DNA of 10,269 nucleotides from the NCBI GenBank assembly GCA_964555935.1, contig CAZKUN010000298.1, positions 1 to 10,269 of the forward strand, in the 5' to 3' direction. Of the stretch, positions 6,185 to 10,269 are shown in pieces. Every line of letters begins with the position of its first letter. Positions within the stretch are counted from its first letter, which is position 1. Source of the stretch: CAZKUN01 sp964555935 (GTDB lineage Bacteria; Armatimonadota; Zipacnadia; Zipacnadales; VGFC01). A program made the translations under genes and the position numbers. The notes under the pieces are model-generated. The model made no database searches and was not told the DNA's origin. It saw nothing but the letters and a program-made list of their open reading frames with translations.

Positions 6185-7476
6185 ATGCGACGGCCCCTGA
6201 GTTTGGCTGCCCTCGTAACCGGGCATTTCATCACCGACTGCTACATGGGTATGATCGCGCCGCTCCTGCCGTTCGTGAGGGATCGGCTCGACTTGTCGCT
6301 GTTTTGGATGGGCACGATCCCCGTCTTTGCATCGCTCACGGCGAGTCTGGCGCAGCCGCTGTTTGGCTGGGTGTGTGACCGGACGCGCGGCGCGTACCTG
6401 GTTGGGCTGGGCGTCGCCTGCACGGGCGTGGGCATCTGCACGTTCGGCATGGCGGATGGCTTCATCCCGATGATGGTGCTGCTAGCGCTGGGGGGGCTTG
6501 GGTGCGGGGCGTTCCATCCTGCGGGAGCGGCGTTGGCGTCGGCTGCCGGCGGGAAGCGTCGCGATTTGGCGCTGGCCATCTTCAGTCCCGGCGGCATCAC
6601 CGGCTACTCCGCCGGGCCGGTCGTTGCGATATGGCTGTACCACCTCTGGGGCCTCGACGGCATGTGGCCCGCGATGGCCGTCGGCCTCGTGATCGGCCCG
6701 ATGATCGGCGCGGTCGCCTGGCGGATGGAGAGACCACAGGCCAAGGCAGACGCCGAAGCCGAGGGCGTTCCGATCAACTCGGCGATCGCGGGGATGCCGC
6801 GCAGCCGGCGCCTGCGGACGCTGGCGATTCTCCTCGTCGTCGTCTTCCTCCGCTCCGCCATTATAATCGTCTTCATCGCGTACCTCGCTCAGTTGCTGAA
6901 GGACCTCGGCGTCCCCAAGGAACGGTGGGGCTATATCGTCGGCGGGTTCTCGTTCGGTGGTGGCGTTGCCNNNNNNNNNNNNNNNNNNNNNNNNNNNNNN
7001 NNNNNNNNNNNNNNNNNNNNNNNNNNGGCGGGGCGCTGGCGCATCTCATCGGACGGCGGCGGCTGACCGTGGTGTCGCTCGCGCTGACCGGGCCCGTGTT
7101 GCTGGCGTTCCTCCACGTCGACGGCCCCATGCGCTGGGTGATGCTGATTCTCGGCGGATCGCTGGCTCAGATGGCCGTGCCGGCCAACATCGTCCAGGCG
7201 CAGATACTGCTCCCGACGCGCAGGAGCCTGGCATCGGCGCTGACGATGGGATTCTGCTGGGGCACCGCCGCGATGCTCGCGCCCATCTTCGGCAGCATCG
7301 CGGATGCCACATCGCTGACCTTCGCCCTGTCGCTGGCCTGCGGGCTGCCGGCTCTCTCCTCGATGCTTGCGCTGCTCGTGCCGGACCTGCGCGATGATGA
7401 CGGAAGCGGCTCGTCGCCGGAGCCCCCGTTCTTGCCGCCTGCGATCCTGGAGTCGGTGGATGGTGAACAGCGATGA
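6185..7476 (+). CDS. MFS transporter, fosmidomycin-resistance (Fsr)-like, interrupted by an assembly gap
   Basis: This is a multi-helix inner-membrane transporter. The first 262 residues (6185-6970) carry Fsr-type features: HFITDCYMG (14-22), SLAQPLFGWVCDR (54-66), AFHPAGAALAS (109-119), and GKRRDLALAIFSPGG (123-137). The last 149 codons (7027-7473) start with GGALAHLIGRRRL and include the closing helices and an acidic tail. The two halves sit in different frames only because the run of 56 Ns is not a multiple of three. A missing segment of about 19 residues joins them into one protein of about 430 residues, normal for the family. The ATG at 6185 is preferred; a GTG at 6143 is possible. No strong Shine-Dalgarno is seen. 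The stop overlaps the next start (ATGA, 7473-7476), so the methyltransferase gene is translationally coupled. Fsr exports fosmidomycin in E. coli; the substrate here is unknown. Confidence 0.85.
6971..7026. other. Assembly gap (56 N)
   Basis: Fifty-six undetermined bases lie inside the MFS gene. The coding frame before the gap (phase of 6185) and after it (phase of 7027) join only if the true length is a multiple of three. The run length is therefore an estimate or placeholder and is off by at least one base. Confidence 0.97.
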
Positions 7477-8546
7477 CGCCCGAGGACGGCGACCGCATCG
7501 AGCGGCTCGACGAGCCCACGTTCATCGTCACTTGCGCCTCCGGCCGTGAAGGCGACGCGCGGCGCGAACTCGTTCGGATACTCGGCCCCATCGAGACTCG
7601 CCCGCTATTCATGAAGGGCAATCGGCTCGTCATCGTGCCTGGCGGCTCCGCGCGTGACGCGCTGCGGAAGATCCGGGACGCCGAAACGGAGACGATTGCG
7701 CGCGTGCTGCCGGTCTCGGTGAAAGCCACTATCGGCGGGGGCGTCGAGCACATGGCGACCCTCGGCGAGGCAGCCGTGAGGGTCTGCGACCTCGTTGAGG
7801 GCGATACGTTTCGCGTCCGATGCAAACGCCGCGGCCACCACGACTTCTCCTCCCACGCGGTGGAGCGCGCGGTGGGGATTGCCGTCGAGGCCGCCACGCC
7901 GGGCGAGTTCATCATCGATGACCACGATCACATCGTCTTCGTCGAGATCTACCAGGACTGGGCATTCGTGGCATGTGAGCGAGTCAGCGACCTCGTAGTG
8001 AAGACCATCACGCTGCAGCGGGTGCATGCTCCGGGGCAACGGCCGCTCAATCGCGCCGAAAGCAAGTTGCGCGAGGCGCTCAAGTACTTCAGAGTCGACG
8101 TCGGGCCGCACCTGCGCGCGCTTGATTTGGGCGCGGCGCCGGGCGGCTGGACCAAGGTCCTCGCTGAGTTGGGAGCCGAGGTGCTCGCAGTGGATCCGGG
8201 CGATCTTGACCCTCGCGTGGCGGCCATGCCAAACGTGACGCACTTCGCCGGGCTCTCTCAGCAACTCGACCAGTTGCCTGACATTGGTCCGTTCGGCCTC
8301 ATCACTGATGATATGAACCGCGACCCGGATGCGTCCGCTGCCATGGTCCTGCCCCTCCTGCGCCTGCTCGAGCCTGATGGCGCCGTCATCATGACCGTCA
8401 AGTTCATGAGCGGGCGCCGACACCATCATGTCGCCGACGTGCTGGAGATCCTCGCCCCGCATTTCGCCCGTCATAGGGAGCAACGCATGCCCCATAACGC
8501 GAAGGAGACCACGCTCCACCTGTCCGGCCCCGTCCACTCCGAGTGA
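7473..8546 (+). CDS. THUMP-FtsJ/RlmM-type SAM-dependent RNA 2'-O-methyltransferase
   Basis: This 357-residue protein has two parts. The N-terminal region (about 15-175) looks like a ferredoxin-like plus THUMP RNA-binding module (FIVTCASGREGDARREL, then EGDTFRVRCKRRGHHDF). The C-terminal region (about 185-353) is an FtsJ/RrmJ Rossmann-fold methyltransferase. Its SAM-binding motif is LDLGAAPGGW (217-226), followed by the acidic end of strand 2 (VLAVDPGD). The K-D-K-E tetrad of 2'-O-ribose methyltransferases is visible as Lys198 (NRAESKLREAL), Asp280 (ITDDMN), Lys310 (MTVKFM) and Glu345 (AKETTLHL). The domain order matches RlmM, which modifies C2498 of 23S rRNA in gammaproteobacteria. The true target here is not known, so no symbol is given. 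The start codon overlaps the MFS stop. That coupling implies co-expression, although a functional link between export and rRNA modification is speculative. Confidence 0.87.
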   Translation: MTPEDGDRIERLDEPTFIVTCASGREGDARRELVRILGPIETRPLFMKGNRLVIVPGGSARDALRKIRDAETETIARVLPVSVKATIGGGVEHMATLGEAAVRVCDLVEGDTFRVRCKRRGHHDFSSHAVERAVGIAVEAATPGEFIIDDHDHIVFVEIYQDWAFVACERVSDLVVKTITLQRVHAPGQRPLNRAESKLREALKYFRVDVGPHLRALDLGAAPGGWTKVLAELGAEVLAVDPGDLDPRVAAMPNVTHFAGLSQQLDQLPDIGPFGLITDDMNRDPDASAAMVLPLLRLLEPDGAVIMTVKFMSGRRHHHVADVLEILAPHFARHREQRMPHNAKETTLHLSGPVHSE

Positions 8547-8692
8547 ACCTCACGATCGCCCATTGCGTCTCTGAACCCACTCCGCTCGCACCGTGTTCTG
8601 GGGTATGAGTAGGTGCGTTCCGAGTCTCGATTTACGCCCGGTGTTGGCGCTGACAGTGGCACACATAAGCGCGCCGCCGCCACTCCGGCAGC

Positions 8693-8722
8693 TTGACACA
8701 TCGCCTCGCTGGGGGGTAATCT
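8693..8722 (+). promoter_or_regulatory. Candidate promoter of the SH3b-array gene
   Basis: A perfect -35 TTGACA (8693-8698) is followed after 18 bases by TAATCT (8717-8722). The -10 is weak, but it keeps the first two and the last consensus bases. Transcription would start near 8729, about 30 bases before the ATG. The rest of the gap from 8547 holds no recognisable gene, RNA or terminator. Confidence 0.5.
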
Positions 8723-8737
8723 AGAGACTCCGGAGGC

Positions 8738-8756
8738 CAATTCCTGAGGGAAATTG
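8738..8756 (+). promoter_or_regulatory. Small hairpin around the Shine-Dalgarno of the SH3b-array gene
   Basis: CAATTCC (8738-8744) can pair with GG-A-AATTG (8749-8756), leaving one bulged A and a four-base loop. The Shine-Dalgarno-like GAGGG (8746-8750) lies in the loop and 3' arm, 11 bases before the ATG at 8762. The structure is short, so an effect on translation is only possible. Confidence 0.3.
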
Positions 8757-8761
8757 CAGCC

Positions 8762-10269
8762 ATGAATCGTGGAACTCTCACAGCCACGGCCATCTGGGCC
8801 TGTCTTGCGTTGTTAGCCCCTGTTCTCGCCACTGGCCAGATAGCCACAGGACCGGATCACCCCGCCTGGATCAAAGTGGAGAAGGCCCGCGTTCGCAAAG
8901 GGCCTGGACTCCAGCACGAGATCTACGGGACGCTCGACGCGGGCACGAAGGTCTACGTCGTCGAACGCGACGGCGAGTGGATCAAGGTGCGCACGCCTGG
9001 TGGCCACGGGTGGGTGCATTTCGAGCTTCTCACCGATGACATCCAAGCCGGTCGGAAACTCGCCGCCGAGTCCGGCCGGTCCGCCACCTCGGCCCCCGCC
9101 GCGTCGAGCGCCACGCCCGCGTGGGTGAAGGTCGATGAGGCGCGGATACGCTCAGGCCCTGGTCTCAGCCACGAGATATACGGGAAGCGTGGGAAGGGCA
9201 CGAAGGTCTACGTGCTCGGGCGGCAGGGCGATTGGGTCAAGGTAAGGACCCCGGGCGGCTTCGGGTGGATCCACTACGAACTCCTGACCGATAACGTCAA
9301 AGCGGGCCAGGCGCTCGCTCGCGAGGCGGGCCTGTCCGCTCCCGCCGCGCCCAGCCCGACCACCGGCGACGGCAACGCGGCGTGGATCAAGACGGAAGAA
9401 GCCCGCGTCCGATCGGGCCCTGGTCTGCAGCACGACATCTACGGCACGCGCACCATCGGGACGAAGGTCTTCGTCGTCGGCCGTGAGGGCGAGTGGGCGA
9501 AGGTCAAGACCCCAGGCGGCTACGGCTGGATACGCCCCGACCTCCTGACTGACCACGTCCCCACCGGTCGCGAACTCGCCCAGCGTAGCGGCGCGAGCAC
9601 ATCCGGCGCCGTGAAAAAGGCCTACGCCTCGGGCGATAACCTCTATCTTCGCGAGGGCCCGGGTGTCCAGCACGGGTATCGAGCCGTGCTGGACAAGGGC
9701 CAGACGATCTACGTCACCGAACAGAAGGGTGACTGGTGCCGCGTCCACGTGAAGGGCGGCAACTGGGGTTGGGTCTACGCGGGCTACGTGAAATACGATG
9801 GCAGCGGGTCGGCGCACAGCGCCGGAGGTCGACCGCAAGCCTCGCCGCCGCCGGTCATCTCGGACTTCCCCTCGCCGACCCGGCAATACTCGGGCGGCGC
9901 GACGCTCAGCGAGGCGACGGCGTGGGTGGATGAGAACCGCGCCAACGTCCGCCTCGGCCCGAGCGCGGAGCAGGACGTCAGGATGCTCCTCGATCGCGGC
10001 ACGAAGGTCGCCGTGACGGATGTCGACGGGCACTGGTGTAAGGTGAGGCTCCCCGATGGCACCTACGGGTGGATGGCGGGGTGGGTCCTCGATTTCGACG
10101 GTCCCGGCGATGAGATCATGGCCAACGAGGGCGGCAAGACGGTTGAGGTCAAGGTCGGATGGATCGCCCGGTCCGACATCAATCTCCGGGCCGGCCCCAG
10201 CACCGACCACGACGTCATCGGGCAGGCCGCGCTCAGCACCGAGGTTGTGATCCTCGAACAGCAGGATGA
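8762..10269 (+). CDS. Secreted protein with at least six bacterial SH3 (SH3b) domains, 3' partial
   Basis: The frame is open from the ATG at 8762 to the window end (502 codons, last complete codon GAT at 10265-10267) with no stop, so the gene continues. Residues 1-23 form a Sec signal peptide with likely cleavage after VLA (21-23). SH3b domains lie at about 35-92, 120-177, 207-264, 287-345, 387-445 and from 466 onward. Each shows N/A-x-R-x-G-P near the start, then GTKV-x-V and G-x-W-x-K-V, closing in GWV or GWI. Domains 1-3 are very alike and share a helical linker (LLTD, then G-x-x-LA), giving a period of about 86 residues. Domains 4-6 are more divergent, and 4 and 5 carry a Cys after the W. 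SH3b domains usually bind peptidoglycan or other wall ligands, often next to a hydrolase domain. No catalytic domain is visible in this part; one could lie beyond the window. Confidence 0.85.
   Translation, partial: MNRGTLTATAIWACLALLAPVLATGQIATGPDHPAWIKVEKARVRKGPGLQHEIYGTLDAGTKVYVVERDGEWIKVRTPGGHGWVHFELLTDDIQAGRKLAAESGRSATSAPAASSATPAWVKVDEARIRSGPGLSHEIYGKRGKGTKVYVLGRQGDWVKVRTPGGFGWIHYELLTDNVKAGQALAREAGLSAPAAPSPTTGDGNAAWIKTEEARVRSGPGLQHDIYGTRTIGTKVFVVGREGEWAKVKTPGGYGWIRPDLLTDHVPTGRELAQRSGASTSGAVKKAYASGDNLYLREGPGVQHGYRAVLDKGQTIYVTEQKGDWCRVHVKGGNWGWVYAGYVKYDGSGSAHSAGGRPQASPPPVISDFPSPTRQYSGGATLSEATAWVDENRANVRLGPSAEQDVRMLLDRGTKVAVTDVDGHWCKVRLPDGTYGWMAGWVLDFDGPGDEIMANEGGKTVEVKVGWIARSDINLRAGPSTDHDVIGQAALSTEVVILEQQD
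8861..9553 (+). repeat. Three near-identical SH3b-plus-linker coding repeats
   Basis: Three copies, beginning near 8864, 9119 and 9380, each encode AW-(I/V)-K, a GPGL-x-H motif, TPGG and a LLTD linker. The period is about 255-261 bases. Protein identity between copies is much higher than to the later domains of the same gene, which points to recent internal duplication. Confidence 0.75.

Noticed and set aside
5996..6226. N-terminal extension of the lipoprotein frame by 77 residues
   Set aside because: It lacks hydrophobic or domain features and would bury the lipoprotein signal. A good Shine-Dalgarno lies directly before the ATG at 5995.
7605..8537. Minus-strand open frame of 310 codons
   Set aside because: It is the antisense of the methyltransferase gene, whose plus frame carries the full SAM and K-D-K-E motifs. 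The antisense product shows no family features.
9152..10210. Long minus-strand open frame of 352 codons
   Set aside because: It lies wholly inside the SH3b gene on the opposite strand. The plus frame has a signal peptide and six recognisable domains. The antisense frame is open because of biased codon use in repeated GC-rich sequence.

Overview
This is a GC-rich bacterial window with one 56-base run of Ns (6971-7026), so it is probably a draft or metagenomic scaffold. The gene content includes a BlaI/M56 pair, membrane proteins with degenerate acyl-carrier-like (ACP-like) segments, a lipoprotein with a CBM9-like domain and a large SH3b-array protein. From memory of similar families, this resembles Planctomycetota, Armatimonadota or related uncultivated lineages. 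No rRNA, tRNA or marker gene settles the taxonomy.

Layout. (1) 1-380: the C-terminal tail of a + strand gene that starts before the window, built of GGDRRP-type hexapeptides. (2) 426-4488: a probable + strand operon. A strong promoter is overlapped by TACTA/TAGTA half-sites. It is followed by a BlaI/MecI-family repressor, a 115-base gap with a perfect 10-bp hairpin, an M56 (BlaR1-like) membrane metallopeptidase without a penicillin-binding sensor domain, and two tandem paralogues with membrane segments and ACP-like segments. In those segments the phosphopantetheine serine is replaced by glycine or the motif is lost. (3) 4499-5995, - strand and convergent: a lipoprotein with an amidotransferase-like domain, a CBM9-like domain and a beta-rich C-terminus. 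(4) 6185-8546, + strand and divergent from the lipoprotein: an Fsr-like MFS transporter broken by the N run, overlapping by ATGA a THUMP-FtsJ type RNA 2'-O-methyltransferase. (5) 8762 to the window end: a secreted protein with at least six SH3b domains, still open at the right edge.

How the genes may work together. In known systems, BlaR1-type M56 proteases relieve BlaI repression after sensing cell-wall damage. Here the protease has no fused sensor, and the next two genes encode unusual membrane proteins. The most interesting hypothesis is that these ACP-like proteins supply the sensing or effector part of the BlaI-M56 circuit. This rests on gene order only. The transporter-methyltransferase pair and the SH3b protein look like separate units.
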